Positions 45,244 through 58,262 of a DNA stretch of 64,000 bases are shown piece by piece. Position numbers and translations under genes: made by a program. Within the stretch, counting starts at the first letter, position 1. Each line of letters starts with the position of its first letter. Below the pieces are notes generated by a model that saw only the letters and a program-made list of their open reading frames with translations, had not been told where the DNA came from and ran no database searches. This stretch comes from Hyalella azteca. Taxonomy: Eukaryota > Arthropoda > Malacostraca > Amphipoda > Hyalellidae. Where the stretch lies: NCBI RefSeq assembly GCF_000764305.2, contig NW_025932737.1:1-64000 (forward strand), in the 5' to 3' direction.

Positions 45244-46068
45244 CCACAACCAGATTTCGTTGTTTTAATGAAGTGGAAATATAAACAATGAATATTTATA
45301 ATGCAAAAGCCTAGAAATCAAAATAATGGCTTAATTAAAATAAAAAGAAATGACGCTCGTTGTAAATAAGTTTAAGATTTATAAATTAGACCTGGCCTAA
45401 TTAAGATATAATGATATACATGAGTTTGATTTTTATGATCCTGAAATATATCTATCCAATCACTTAAAAAAAACAAGTACTGGTCTCTAGCCACAAAATG
45501 ATTGATATTTTCTGCTAGTCGAATAGTGACTTTAAATTAAATGTATTTGAAGAATGAATAAGCTCTGGTTGTCCTAAAGTTAGCTAAACAGTTAAGCATT
45601 AATTAGCCCGGAAAATACATGGACTTAAAGTAAGTTACATTTCAAGGAGACAAACTTGTGATATCTTGCTCAATGATCTGATCTGACCGACACTCATAGA
45701 CACACGGCCTTCAACATAAGAGAAAACCAACAATTTTGTGCACAAATTTACTAGGCGAAAAAAAAAATCTTGAGTCGTTTCACAATTGCCCAAAAGGCAT
45801 GCAAAATGCAAAAAATATAAGGTCAACCTCTGGAATCTACTCAATAAAAAAAATTAAGATGCATAATTTACTTGTGACAGACGATGTTTTAGTATGCAAA
45901 AATCTAGCATGAGTCCAGCCTACCATCATTATGCAATTACATGGCACGATGGTAGAGCGCGTTCAGTAGTGTTTTTTAAAGTAAGTTCACAAAAAAATTC
46001 CATTTGCGACATGCGGATGTCATTAAATTTCCCTGCATAAGAAGAATATAGAAATTCAAAGCGTAAAA
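45244..46068. other. AT-rich, no gene seen
   Basis: No exon or element recognised. Confidence 0.45.
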
Positions 46069-46191
46069 TCAAGGAACCTGCTCCCAGAGATTGTAGTCAT
46101 CGAAGAACAGGCTCCGCTTTTCCATTGTGGGTAACACGTACAATCTCGTATAGGCTGGCACTCCGGCATCAATAGCGCACTCAATGTATCG
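46069..46191 (-). CDS. Exon-like open frame, unknown conserved-looking peptide
   Basis: 40 codons and TGA: RYIECAIDAGVPAYTRLYV, then LPTMEKRSLFFDDYNLWEQVP. A TGA immediately precedes it, so it would start at an internal AG (for example TTGAG before TGCGCT). Composition and aromatic/acidic patterning look like real protein and the patch is GC-richer than its flanks. I cannot name the family. It could be a terminal exon or a pseudogene fragment. Confidence 0.3.
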   Translation of the reverse strand, partial: RYIECAIDAGVPAYTRLYVLPTMEKRSLFFDDYNLWEQVP

Positions 46192-47770
46192 TCAAAGTTC
46201 GTGGCTTAAGATCTTCTCTACCTTTCATATTTACTTACTTATATATTTATTTTAATTGTATTTACTAGGTTCCACCAGACTGCGTATTGTTGATTAAGTG
46301 CAGAAAGAAATAAATTTTTAAAATGCTTGGTGTTTTAAAACTGGTAAGAGGCTTGGTTGAAATCACCGACACGCGTTTAAAGGTTACATGAAGCAGTCAC
46401 TTCAAATTATATCTTTATGAGGTATGGATGAAGAAAAAACTGACGAATTTACTTCTGCATTTCAGGATGGAGATGTTGCAAAGGACTAAAAAAGGTATAA
46501 CTTATAGTCTTATAGATAGGATCCTACCCACGCAGTGTCGGCGCTCAGTAGCACAAATGGGAACATTAGGCAAGGAACAACCATACATTTCGTCGGTGGA
46601 TAATGATCGAGGCAATTTAAAATTTAGAAATTGTGGCATCTAAATTTCTAACGAAATGTGATTATCCTGGAAAATACGTGCATTTCAATCATCTTCTTAG
46701 ATACAAAGTATGCTCCAAATTCTAGAGTCAGAAATAGAAATAAAAATTGGTTGTTTTAACTGAAACAGCAACGCTGAACGTTATATTAATAGAGCAAACC
46801 GAAAAATTCATGCGCAAACATGTCGGTTGGCTATTCGATCTAATAGAATAATGAATCGGAAATTGATATGCACTTTAATTTATGATTATCAAGAAACGCT
46901 CCGGGTTGGAGGTCAGAACATAAGGTGGAAATGTACCTCACTACAAGCAGTCAGGGCTGTAGAACGTAACTGCCCAGAGATAACACAGGACACGATATAA
47001 AATTAGGGATAACATAGACTGCAACCCTTGCAGCCAAGCCTTTATTCAAGGTGACGGGATGCAGTGTCGCCCATTAGCGCGCGTGATGAAGGCGACAATG
47101 TTCACGATGTACTGAAGGCCCTTGCTCTGATTTTGCTTCCTTCACTTCAAGTCTTTATTCACTTGTATGTAACAATGGCACACATTTTTTTATCAAATTA
47201 AGAATTTTCCTCGCTTCAAGAGGGAAGTGAGTGGATTGTTTTCATTCATGTCATTTTTTTCTAAAAACGCTGACTTTGTTATATTAGCAGACCGCAACTA
47301 ATGGAACTTTTTCAGTTAAAAAGACTTTCCGTACAAAAATTGTCAGGCATAAATTGGATGATCCCGGTTGTCAAAAGAAAAACGACGCTCCTTCCAGATA
47401 AACCAGAGTGGAACCGATATTAGAGTTAAAAAAACACAGATTTTTTCAATAAGTGCCATAAATAAGGTGATTACGTTATAAGGGGCGATTAAGTTCATAG
47501 ATTTAATCGCTGAAAAGTTCATGAAGAACCACATGGCGCATAAAAGTTACAGCTTAATCGTATAAGTTTATCATCATATGGGTTCTATCGGAGAAATATT
47601 CAGTTGTAGTTTTTTCATCAATACATTGAAATGAAACAATTACAAAACGATGAAAAAATGTTTTGTAGCACGACCGCGTGTGATATTACCATCGACAAGC
47701 GTTCACAATTCTATCTTCTAAGACAAATGATGACAAATCAATTAGAAATCACGTCAGTATAATCATGATA
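46192..47770. other. No gene firmly seen
   Basis: A 26-codon open stretch ending at 47046, overlapping an AATAAA on the minus strand, is too weak to call. Otherwise nothing recognised. Confidence 0.4.
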
Positions 47771-47976
47771 TTCACTGAGCGGCACACTGTCATTAGTGAC
47801 TGAGCGGCACACCGTCACTAGTGACTGAGCGGCACACGATCGCTAGTGACTGAGCGGCACACGATCGCTAGTGACAGAGCAGCACACTGTCGCTAGTGAC
47901 TGAGCGGCACACGGTAGCTAGTGACTGAGCGGCACACTGTCGCTAGTGACTGAGCGGCACACGGTAGCTAGTGACT
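47771..47976. repeat. 25 bp tandem repeat (ACTGAGCGGCACAC family)
   Basis: About eight units of CTAGTGACTGAGCGGCACAC plus a variable GGTCG/TGTCG/GATCG. Same family as 32590-32745. It ends at an ambiguous base, N at 47977, where the array switches to another repeat family. Confidence 0.92.
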
Positions 47977-47982
47977 NAGCAG

Positions 47983-49020
47983 CAGTTTTCCCTGCACGAC
48001 CGTTGACTGGAAGTGTAACAACAGAAGCAGTTTTCACTGCACGACCGTTGACTGAAGTGTAACACCAGGCGCAGTTTTCACTGCATTTAACGTTTACTGA
48101 AGTGTAAGAACAGCAGCAGTTTTCCCTGCACGACCGTTGACTGGAAGTGTAACAACAGAAGCAGTTTTCACTGCACGACCGTTGACTGAAGTGTAACACC
48201 AGGCGCAGTTTTCACTGCATTTAACGTTTACTGAAGTGTAAGAACAGCAGCAGTTTTCCCTGCACGACCGTTGACTGGAAGTGTAACAACAGAAGCAGTT
48301 TTCACTGCACGACCGTTGACTGAAGTGTAACACCAGGCGCAGTTTTCACTGCATTTAACGTTTACTGAAGTGTAAGAACAGCAGCAGTTTTCCCTGCACG
48401 ACCGTTGACTGGAAGTGTAACAACAGAAGCAGTTTTCACTGCACGACCGTTGACTGAAGTGTAACACCAGGCGCAGTTTTCACTGCATTTAACGTTTACT
48501 GAAGTGTAAGAACAGCAGCAGTTTTCCCTGCACGACCGTTGACTGGAAGTGTAACAACAGAAGCAGTTTTCACTGCACGACCGTTGACTGAAGTGTAACA
48601 CCAGGCGCAGTTTTCACTGCATTTAACGTTTACTGAAGTGTAAGAACAGCAGCAGTTTTCCCTGCACGACCGTTGACTGGAAGTGTAACAACAGAAGCAG
48701 TTTTCACTGCACGACCGTTGACTGAAGTGTAACACCAGGCGCAGTTTTCACTGCATTTAACGTTTACTGAAGTGTAAGAACAGCAGCAGTTTTCCCTGCA
48801 CGACCGTTGACTGGAAGTGTAACAACAGAAGCAGTTTTCACTGCACGACCGTTGACTGGAAGTGTAACAACAGGAGCAGTTTTCACTGCACGACCGTTGA
48901 CTGGAAGTGCAACAACAGAAGCAGTTTTCACTGCACGACTGTTGACTGGAAGTGTAAGAACAGAAGCAGTTTTCCCTGCACGACCGTTGACTGGAAGTGT
49001 AATTAAGAACAGAAGCAGTT
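47983..49020. repeat. 134 bp higher-order tandem repeat of ~45 bp monomers
   Basis: Three related ~45 bp monomers (landmarks GACTGGAAGTGTAACAACAG, GACTGAAGTGTAACACCAGG, TTTACTGAAGTGTAAGAACA) form a 134 bp unit. AGCAGCAGTTTTCCCTGCACG recurs every 134 bp from about 47978 to 48785, giving six essentially identical higher-order units. After 48785 only single diverged monomers continue to about 49020. Repeated small ORFs on both strands are by-products of the repeat. Confidence 0.95.
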
Positions 49021-50349
49021 GTATCTCCCGGCAGAAGCGGCTGTCAGAATAGAAAACGACGACTAACCTCGAGACCGAGAATGTGTTCACATCAGTGACC
49101 CAAATGAAGCAAAGGCGTTCCGGATACGTGACACTCACGCAAACTTCCTTCTCTGCATAGCACCTATTTTCTCTTCAACCTTGTGCCTAAAAATGGGTGG
49201 TATACCTGCCCCTTTATAATCTCCACGTCAGTATGGAGTGAGTGAAAAAAGTTAGGCATAACGTGGATATGAATTATTGAAAATAATATTGAGCTGCGAG
49301 ACCATCGCTGACCAATCACAACAATTATAAGATAGAGATAACGGCTGAGATAAATAATATGATATTATTATAAATTAAATGTCTGATACATTGATTAAGA
49401 TACAATTAAATAGAGCAATACATTTAGAGTGCAAGAAAGAGCGTACGCAAAACGCAATAATCTAGTCTCTATCAAATTAACGTCATCAAGCCGTGTTCGA
49501 CCATGAGCTAGCATGACTCAGCAAAATCGTATACCGGACACGACGGAACTTCGTAAGTGGAGAAAGAAAATCAAATCTTGAAAATTTTGAAAATATTCTT
49601 CCACTTTCTGGAGAAATGAAGTCAAATTTTAAATTTAATGAATCCAGGATAAATGCCATGTTGATGCGTCAATTTAATTGATGAACATGAGCAGTAAAGA
49701 AAACTGAAATCGAATATACGGAATAATAAATCGAATAATACACTGAAATCGAATATACGGACAAATTACATTGGATTTTCTATATTTCTTGATCTTGCCC
49801 GAATTTTAATTCTTCAATAGTTATTGTCGTCAATTATAAATAGTCGATGCGTCAGTGCCCCTTCATCTGATAATTCTGACTTAACGTTATTCCAGAAGAC
49901 ACGACCATTATAAATGATGCAGTCATGGCAAAAAATTCTACATAATTGGCAACAAAACTTATTAGTATACGAAAGAAATTGGCTAGAATGGGAAAATTCT
50001 AAAAGGTATTGAAAAATTATCTCGAAAATCTACCGCCAAAATTGGTAAAATCTTTGCAATATATAGTATAAAAACTATTTCGCAAGATTTAAATTGTACA
50101 CAAATATGTATAAGTTGAAGCAGCAAAAGTCTAAAACAATTGCACTTCAAAAAAATGAAAAAATTATGCTCTGGAAAAAATTTTCCACTCTCCATTGAAC
50201 AGAACCTTGAAATCTTAATTTGAAAAATGTATGGACTTTTATTATAAAAATATCCGCATATGATTGAGCGAAAAGCATTTGTGTTGATTAAACAAAAATT
50301 AGATATAAACCTATATAGAAAATTTCATAACTTTATATTGTGCATATGT
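49021..50349. other. AT-rich, no gene seen
   Basis: A 17 bp word (CTGAAATCGAATATACGG) is duplicated near 49705 and 49744. No exon recognised. Confidence 0.45.
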
Positions 50350-50775
50350 AAATTGACAATGTATTTTTAATTTAGGTTTTAATATTTTTAACACGTAGGT
50401 TTAGCCAAAACGCACAATATTTTAGCTCAAAAATTTGAGAAAATTGAATATGTATTTTTAATTTTAATTTTAAAACTTTTAACACGTAAATTTAGCCTAA
50501 ACGTACATTATTTTAGCTCAAAATTTATAGAAAATACAGCTCTTTTATGTAAACTATTTATTTTTAATTTTGATTTTAATATTTTCAAGACGTACATTTA
50601 GCCAAAAAGCGACATTATTTTAGCTCAGAATTTAGAGAAAAATTCCGTTTTTAGGTAAATTATTATTATTTTTTTTTTTTAATTTTGATTTTGATATTTT
50701 CAGCACGATAAATTCAGCCAAAACGAACATTATTTTAGCTCAAAATTAAGAGAGAATAATGCTCTTTTTAAGCTC
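50350..50775. repeat. ~105 bp imperfect tandem repeat, 4 copies
   Basis: Each unit has TTTTTAATTT, a TTTAGCC(A/T)AAACG-type word and ATTATTTTAGCTCA (the first has ATATTTTAGCTCA), then an A-rich tail. Divergence between copies suggests an old array. Confidence 0.85.
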
Positions 50776-52479
50776 GCGAAACAGAAATTGCATCTATACG
50801 TGAAGAGTGAGTTCAGAAAGAGAGTCTGTCGATCGTGTTTGACTTCAAGAAACTTTCCTCACGACGAACGACGAGAACAAAGTTTTGTCTAAAACAAAGT
50901 TTCGAGGTCTCCAGAAAACTTCACTCCGGAGCTTTGATTGTTCGAAAACGTTCGAAGTTTTCGTTCCAGATGCACTTCCTCGTATCGCACCGCTGGCGAA
51001 GTCCATACAAAGTTTACATGTGTTCCTTTTCTGTGTAGCCTTTCCTGTCGTTGCGATGGCGTGCCCGGCTTCCGCATTATGTTTTTCTTTAATATTGTTA
51101 ACAGGAAGCTGGCGCAACTTCGAATACACTCGAGCGGCCTGTTATTAGGTTGAACTAACTAGAACAAGCTAAACATGTGAATATACTGAAGTTAATTTGG
51201 CACTATTGATAATTTAAATTCACAAATCTAGTTCTATTTATTACTAAATATTAAAAATTGCATTAACTTCTATTATTATAGTGCAATAACTTCTATTTCT
51301 TACAAATTATTAAAAAATAGAATCCACGAGTACCGTCACGGCCTAAGTTTTCCACGCAGATCTGATAGAAATCACAGTTTAATGCAAGAATAGAACGCAG
51401 TCTCTGCATTATCAGAAGTAACGGCGTGTAAATAACATATAGAATCTTCACGGCACCCGCAACACGTACGGTGAGAGTACGTACGATACATGCACACAGT
51501 CTGTCTCTACCGTGTACTACTCTACATTCAACAAATTCCGGTACCAAAACACCAGCCTGTGCATTTTACGCTCAGAACAGACTACAGATGTTGTCTTTTC
51601 TAGTAAGCTGCTTCATCGTTGTTTTCTACTCGGAAACTGGAACTAAGTAAATATCACGAAGATATGGCTGTACACCAATTGAAATTTCACGTTTTTTCTT
51701 AACCTAGATTAGTGTTATCAATGAAATGGTGTTTCATGATGGACATTATGAGACACTCACTCCAGTGAACGACATTTCAAAAATGCATCTTTACAATGTT
51801 GTTAGCCATCAAGTTAGCTTCATTCTTCCGTTATTATGATAATCATGGGAATTGAATATAGCGATCCTCCCCGCACGCGTATTTCTAATGCTCATTGCGG
51901 CTGAGACTTGCACTATAGCGCAGCTACTCAAGATTGAGCTCGACCACGACATGGTGATCTGGAGCAGTCAAGTGGATAGCGTGTAATGGAGTGTGCAGAA
52001 CACCGGCTTTCACAGCACACATTTCGTGCCAAATATTCTTCACTTGGATGGCAAAACTGCGGAAAATAATAGAATCAGCAGAAAGCGTGTGCAAACGTTT
52101 CTTTAGAGCACAAGGCTGAGGAAAAATTCATGCGATTGCGAAAATGCATGCTTGGCGATAGGAGAGCTCTAGAGCTGCTGACAAAAGATTATCTACGGTG
52201 AACGCATGTTACCGTTGTACGGCACTCTAAACGATCGTTGTTTTTGTTATGAAGGCGGATCGTTCCCCGTTGACGGTGAATTAGCTTTTAAAACACATGA
52301 TTTTGACGGTAATTAATGAACATGATGTTATTTGCCAGATGGATCCATGAAGTCATTATTTTGACGTATCTGGCTCTCGGCACACAGCTCTGGTGGTGCC
52401 ATGTAACAGTGGAGAGAAAACGTTACTACATCAACAAAGGGATTGTAAATTTAATGCTGAAAAATAAATAATTTTTTTG
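50776..52479. other. No gene firmly seen; overlapping frames at 50835-51150
   Basis: A GC-richer patch at 50840-51140 is open in several frames on both strands and contains small inverted words (TTCGAAAACGTTCGAAG). The frame at 50885-51148 has a hydrophobic stretch. I see no motif or clear splice sites. Confidence 0.35.
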
Positions 52480-53665
52480 CCGTAAAGAACGATGTTTAAC
52501 AAGCAACTTCCTTACAGAGTACAAGCTGTTTGGAGACTCAAAATCGAGAGAAGCGAGGGTGAAAAGCGGAGTGCCCAGGGCTCGGTGCTTGGACCGATCC
52601 TCTTCCTCATCCACATCGCCGACATCGACTCTGAACTTACCCGCACATCTATATACATCGTCATATGCGAACGATACAAGAGTGCTGATGAGGATCACAG
52701 ATGACCTAGACTGCAAGAGGTTACAGGATGACTTGTCGACAATCTACGATTGTGTCTAGTTAATAATATGCAATTAATCGGCATCAAGTTCAAAGTAATA
52801 CGATAGAGTCGGCACAGAGACCGGGATGTCACATCGCTACTTGGCATCGGATGGCACATTGATTGAGGAAGAGCAACTTGTTCGAGATCTAGGATAGTTG
52901 ATGAGTACCGAAGCCGCGTTCGATGACCAAATCGAGGAAATAGTTGCACAAGGCAGACAACAGATGATATAGATCTGGCAGACATTTCAAACGAGAGAAG
53001 CAGCGCCAATGATTACACTCTTCAGAGCCCTCGTGCTCCCCAATCTTGAGTACTGCTGCCAGCTTTGGGCGCCGCTAAAGGCGGGCGCGGTGCGGAAACT
53101 GGAGTCGGTCCAGCGGATCTTCACGTCAAGGATCAGCGGTACGAGGGAGCTGGAGCTGAACTGGTTGAACTGGAGCAGGTTGAAACACCTGAGACTGTAT
53201 TCACTGGAGAGGAGAAGAGAGAGATATATCATACTGTACACTTGGAAGATTATAACCGGAGACTGTGCAGGATTCCCCCATATAATAACCGAGCCGCGGC
53301 CAGAGTAGACTCTTCGTGAGGGATCACTATCCGTGTTAGGACCGAGGCTGTTTAATACCTCCCCAAATGTGCTGAGAGGAGGGGAGTTCACACTCGCGAC
53401 ATTCAATAGACGACTGGACAAGTTTTTGAGCAAGATTCCGGATCGTCCAGTTATGGGAAACTACCCTCAGCAAGTGAAAAGCAACAGCATCTTGCATCAG
53501 CTGGCCCAAAGTAGGACAGATAGACGGAACACGTCGAACATTACATCCGGGACCAGAGGGCGCGAGTCGACCTGCCTATCGACGACTCGGAGACGGAGGG
53601 CGACGAAGGCAGTGCATCGGCATGACCGTGGACTGAGAAGTGCTAAACTATTCATAAGGTCATAG
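52480..53665 (+). pseudogene. Decayed CR1/Jockey-type reverse transcriptase, 3' half
   Basis: Plus-strand frames give, in order, QGSVLGPILFLIHI (RT motif preceding the active site), SYANDTRVLMRITDD where the catalytic YADD has become YAND, then after stops and frameshifts ALVLPNLEYCCQLWAPLK, LESVQRIFTSRISGTRELEL and LYSLERRRERYI. A final part from 53333 has PRLFNTSPNVLRGGEFTLAT and RLDKFLSKIPDRPVMGNYPQ. This order is that of the C-terminal half of non-LTR pol proteins in arthropods. The first half is missing (5' truncation), and the active-site substitution plus frameshifts make it inactive. Confidence 0.85.
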
Positions 53666-54644
53666 GATGAACTCTTTCAATATTTTGGAAAATGAGCGCA
53701 AAATCAGACGACTTCGAAGCAAGGACCGCTACATTTTTCGTGCTACTTTCTTCAATGTTTCTGTTTCAGCATTTTCTCCCTAGTCGATCGTGCTGGATTT
53801 CATACTGAAGGAATAAAAAGTTCACTTTGAAACAAATTTGCATTTGGTAGAATATCGCTAGTCCAATAAAAATAGATGAACCCACGCGCGAAAAAAATAA
53901 CCTCGAACTTGAAGAACATTATTAGCAGAAGAATCAAAGGTTTTCAATCGAGTAAAGAATTCTGGTACGTTTCCGGGGTCACTTACATGCAAGGCTTGCT
54001 ATATATATATAGGCCCTAGCTAGCTGGAGCGTTCCTTGAGTGGGTCAAGTCAGACCCAGGAATTGCGCAGTCCTTTTAACCAGCGCTGAGAGTTAACATG
54101 CGATTCAATTAGGACTTGCCCTTTGCGTGCGATCTTACCTGCTATGTGGTCTTAACAATATGAGGTTACAACGTGGTCTGAACCGTAGCTGGGGCATAAA
54201 TGCAAAGAATATATTGCAATATGAAAAATGTTCATAATTTATTAGGTACAATCTCATTCATAAATTCAATTTAGCTTATAAGGATTACGATTTTATTCCC
54301 CATCCATTGAAGTAAGTGGCTTTCTGGCTAATATGAAACCCAGTACTGCAGTAGGTTCTTCTGCGAATTCCTTCAATGCATCTCAACTGCAATACAGAGA
54401 AACGCAAACAATATTACACGAGTGATTAGAATAAGCAAGGCTGCTAAGAACCTAACAATAGACGGACAATGCACAGTCGTTTGCCAACGCTGGTCGTGTT
54501 CTGCACGCCACGTTACAAGGTATTTGATGTTATCGGTTATCTAAATAAGTGCCGTATGATCAATAGAGCACCTGCAGGTGCTGCATTCATTGTTACAGCG
54601 GCTGCATTGAAACAGAATTTTATACCTCAGCAGCCACACCGCCA
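53666..54644. other. No gene seen
   Basis: No exon recognised; a short TA run lies at 54001-54012. Confidence 0.45.
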
Positions 54645-54765
54645 CAATGTGGTACACAGGGTGCTGGACTTGTGTGTGTTGTGTGTAATGTGTGTGGTAC
54701 ACAGGGAGCTGGACCTGTGTGTGTTGTGTGTGTGGTACACAGGGCGCTTGACCTGTGTACATTGA
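54645..54765. repeat. ~37 bp tandem repeat, 3 copies, TG-rich
   Basis: Unit GTGGTACACAGGGAGCTGG plus ACCTGTGTGTGTTGTGTGT. Overlapping ORFs here on both strands are repeat-derived. Confidence 0.9.
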
Positions 54766-57700
54766 GGCAGCGTTGGCACACTGTTTGATGTATATACTTG
54801 TGTGCATTTTGCATCGCGTAACACACATATAGCATCGTAGCCATCGTCCACACTTCCGATTATATACTAGGTGTTTACACACTCAGATACCTTGTATTTT
54901 CTCGCATATTTCTAGGTACTCGCCGCGTGCCACTAATATTATTTATTAGCTTTAAATAAATTGCATTATTTTCATTTAACTGTACTCAATGCGTTAATTA
55001 TTGCCGCATTGAGTGAGTTTCCTGTTTGTATTTAACGGTATACAAGAGGAACCATGCTGTTGGGAGGCGCATGGAAACGTTCGCACAATTTCGACAGGTT
55101 ATGTTAAATAATAAGCATTTTTATTAAGTGAAAAATAAAATCTACAAATATTTTATCTCCTCCAAAGTGTTCGCGTATCACCTGGAAGGCTTCCACGCGT
55201 CACCACTGGTATGCGCATCGCACAGTTTGCTGCTTCATAATTATTTCTTTATCTACTTCATAATTATTTTTTTACCCATGCACGTATCTTGAAACTTGCA
55301 AAGTCAGCACGAGAAGAGATAGAGAGGACCTCCAATAGAGGCACCTCAGTCTTAAATGAATTAAATGGTAATGAAAGCCTTCATAAGAACCCATTTATTA
55401 TCCAAATGATTTCTACTGAAAATGTCTAAAAATGCATACATCAAGTCAACGAAAGCGCTCTTCATTACACTAGATATTCGAATAGAAATTCATGAATACA
55501 ACCACATTTTTGGCTGATCTCACTTTCATGGGTCACGGAACTACGCATGACGCATCACGCACGACGAGCGTGTCACGCATGTTCACTGGCGTCACGCAGT
55601 GCCACACGCGCGTCACAAAATGCACGAGTTTAATGCTTAAGAGAAGTAATAGAACAACAGCAGTAAAAAACATGAAAATTTTCAGTGATAAAACAAGCCA
55701 TTACATCCTTGGCATAGTAATTGTTTGACAATAATATTTGCTTCTAAAATTAAATTTTATTTTCTTTACATTCCTTATAAAAGGCTTGCTGATTATTTGT
55801 TTCGTCCCCATTTAATGTCTGAGATTCATTTCAACTGATTATCACTTTAATAAATAAATACATTTCTTACTATTTACCGCAAATAATCCATGATAATCAT
55901 ATCGTTAACATAATTTCGAAAAAAAATTAATAAGAAATTAACATATAGTCCTGTAGTATATAGTTGAAAAATCCCTATACTTCTGAAGCAAAATGCATTT
56001 CTGTGGTCAAATGCTTCCATTAAATAGTAAGGAGATGCACGAGTAAGCCTTGAAATCTTTAATATCTTAGTGATTAAATATGAAAGAATATTAAAAAATC
56101 TTAATAACGATTAAAATTAAGAAAGTAATTAAAAATCAAAGAAATTCGTAATACATTAATATAACCTAAAAACCGATCGAATTGTTAAAGAAATAGACTT
56201 ATTCAAGAAAATATTTACGTTTTGAGTAAAACATGTTATTAGAAGAAAGATCAACAGCCACTAGCAAACTTCAAATTACGAATTTATATGTAAATTTAAA
56301 CGAATTAAAAAGTGAAAATACAACTTACTGGCAAGTTCGTAAAAATGCAATTCAGTCGTAAATGGCAAGGTCATTGAACACGACATTTACCATCGCAATC
56401 ACTTGCACAGTTCAATAGGCCTTATATAGCAGCCATAAAAAAAATGTTGGTCAAAGAATCGAGTTAAAGACAAGTAATTAGCGCGTGGAACAAAAAGAAA
56501 GAGACTTTTCAAGCGCAACAATCCTCTCGTTAAGTGAACAAACTTTCTCACAACAGGGATACGTGAAGGCAATGGCCCTCAATGTGGTACGTTACTCCAG
56601 CCTTGACATTCTGATATACGTGGCATAAAACAATCACCGCTGGAAATACTTTATACTCTAGCACCACTTACCCACTGAAATTATGAGCGTTACTTCTTAT
56701 TCTAAATGTTACGAATGGCATTACGAAACTTCATGATAAATTTAGCACTCTTGGTAACTCAAATGTTACTTGAAGCCAGTTCCTTTGACAAAAATCCGTT
56801 AGTCGTTTCTGAGTTTGATAACTTTTGGAATAATTTTATTGTTATGTCAGAATTTTCTATGCTATTTGTTGATATCACATGGAAAACAAAATGTACAGAA
56901 CTTGAATTCTATAGAAAATGCATGACGTTTATTGCTGCCGGTCAAACGAAACGTAAATAATAGTTTGAGAAAGAATTACCCAACGGATTCCAAACTATAA
57001 AAAACCTCATAGAAGTAACGCCGTGAATTTGTCACGCTCAGTACAACTTCTGATTACAGCAGATGATGACACTGTTATAAAAGTTGACTTACTGATCTTT
57101 TTTTTTATAAACTAGACCAGTGAAATGTCGATGTCAAGTGGACATGAGATGATCCATTCGACATGATAAATTGTTCCAAGGATGTGATGCATGAATATAA
57201 CACTTTCTCAATTGGAAAATTTTTAATTATGATGTCCAAATGAGCGCGAAAGTAAAATCATCGGCGAATCAAAAAGAACTAAAAGAAAACGACATCATAC
57301 CACTGCAACCTATCAATAAAAAAATAATCAGTAACATACTAAACTATTAACCCAAGACCATTATAACAATTAATTTTGTATAATTTAATTCACATGTTGA
57401 GGTCAGTATATAGGAACGCACTTATATTCGCAAGCACTTGAGATGCCTCATTAATAATTTGCAGAGACGCTCTGTAGTGAATAATAAGCTACTGGCACCA
57501 AGCAAACAGGATCTGCCGTCCCGACCAGCCATGATATGCAAACATTAATACCTGTCATTAGTTGCGCAAAGATAAATGCTAATTGAATCATGCCTGAATA
57601 ATATGCAGAAATTTTATTCAATGACAAGCTTATAAGAGCAGACATCGGATTATTCGCTTCTCGATCACACCTCAATATTAGGTACTACAAGCAAATAATA

Positions 57701-58039
57701 AGTTACAAATACGCGAATACACTGGCAAGGCGGAAATCAGAAAATTAGGTAATCATTCAAATACTGTAACTTCTATTGGACACATGGCAAAAACCTATCA
57801 TGCCTTAAAACCTCAAAGAAACAAGGACGAATTACAGACACACGATAAAGCAATAGTCGGTGCTGCAAACCAACTCAAGGAACGAACACAGCAAACCAAC
57901 AATGCACGAATTCCATGCATAACGTCAACACGAACAGAACGGTTCACACGAATTAACCGTGAGCGACCATCGCAAATAAGCCGCGGATGACGATTGCGAC
58001 GGCAGCAAAGAGAGACGCGGCAAGCAGTAAGTGTTAGAG
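54766..58039. other. AT-rich, no gene seen
   Basis: A stretch at 55530-55625 is rich in CACGCA/CGTCACGC words. No exon, RNA gene or element recognised in the rest. Confidence 0.4.
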
Positions 58040-58262
58040 CGCACGCATACCGTGCATTGCGACTCACACGACGCGCCGGCACGACGCACGCATACCGTGC
58101 ATTGCGACTCACACGACGCGCCGGCACGACGCACGCATGCCGTGAGCGTTGCCTCCTACACGACGCACGCATACCGTGAGCGCTGCCTCCTACACGACGC
58201 ACGCATACCGTGAGCGCTGCCTCCTACACGACGCACGCATACCGTGAGCGCTGCCTCCTACA
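58040..58262. repeat. Compound GC-rich minisatellite
   Basis: Two 45 bp units (GCACGCATACCGTGCATTGC plus GACTCACACGACGCGCCGGC) are followed by four 32-33 bp units (GCATACCGTGAGCGCTGCC plus TCCTACACGACGCAC). Both unit types share the ACGACGCACGCATACCGTG word. Confidence 0.9.

Noticed and set aside
47046..47126. Minus-strand 26-codon stretch ending at an AATAAA
   Set aside because: Acceptor lacks a pyrimidine tract and the peptide is too short to judge.
47918..49138. Repeated 79-codon Cys-rich minus-strand frames (SQRSCSENCFCCYTS...)
   Set aside because: They are the translation of the 134 bp tandem repeat; 134 is not a multiple of three, so each frame breaks and restarts identically. No start context or splice evidence.
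50885..51148. Plus frame with a hydrophobic segment as a membrane protein
   Set aside because: Four overlapping frames on both strands are similarly open; composition and inverted words suggest repeat-derived sequence.
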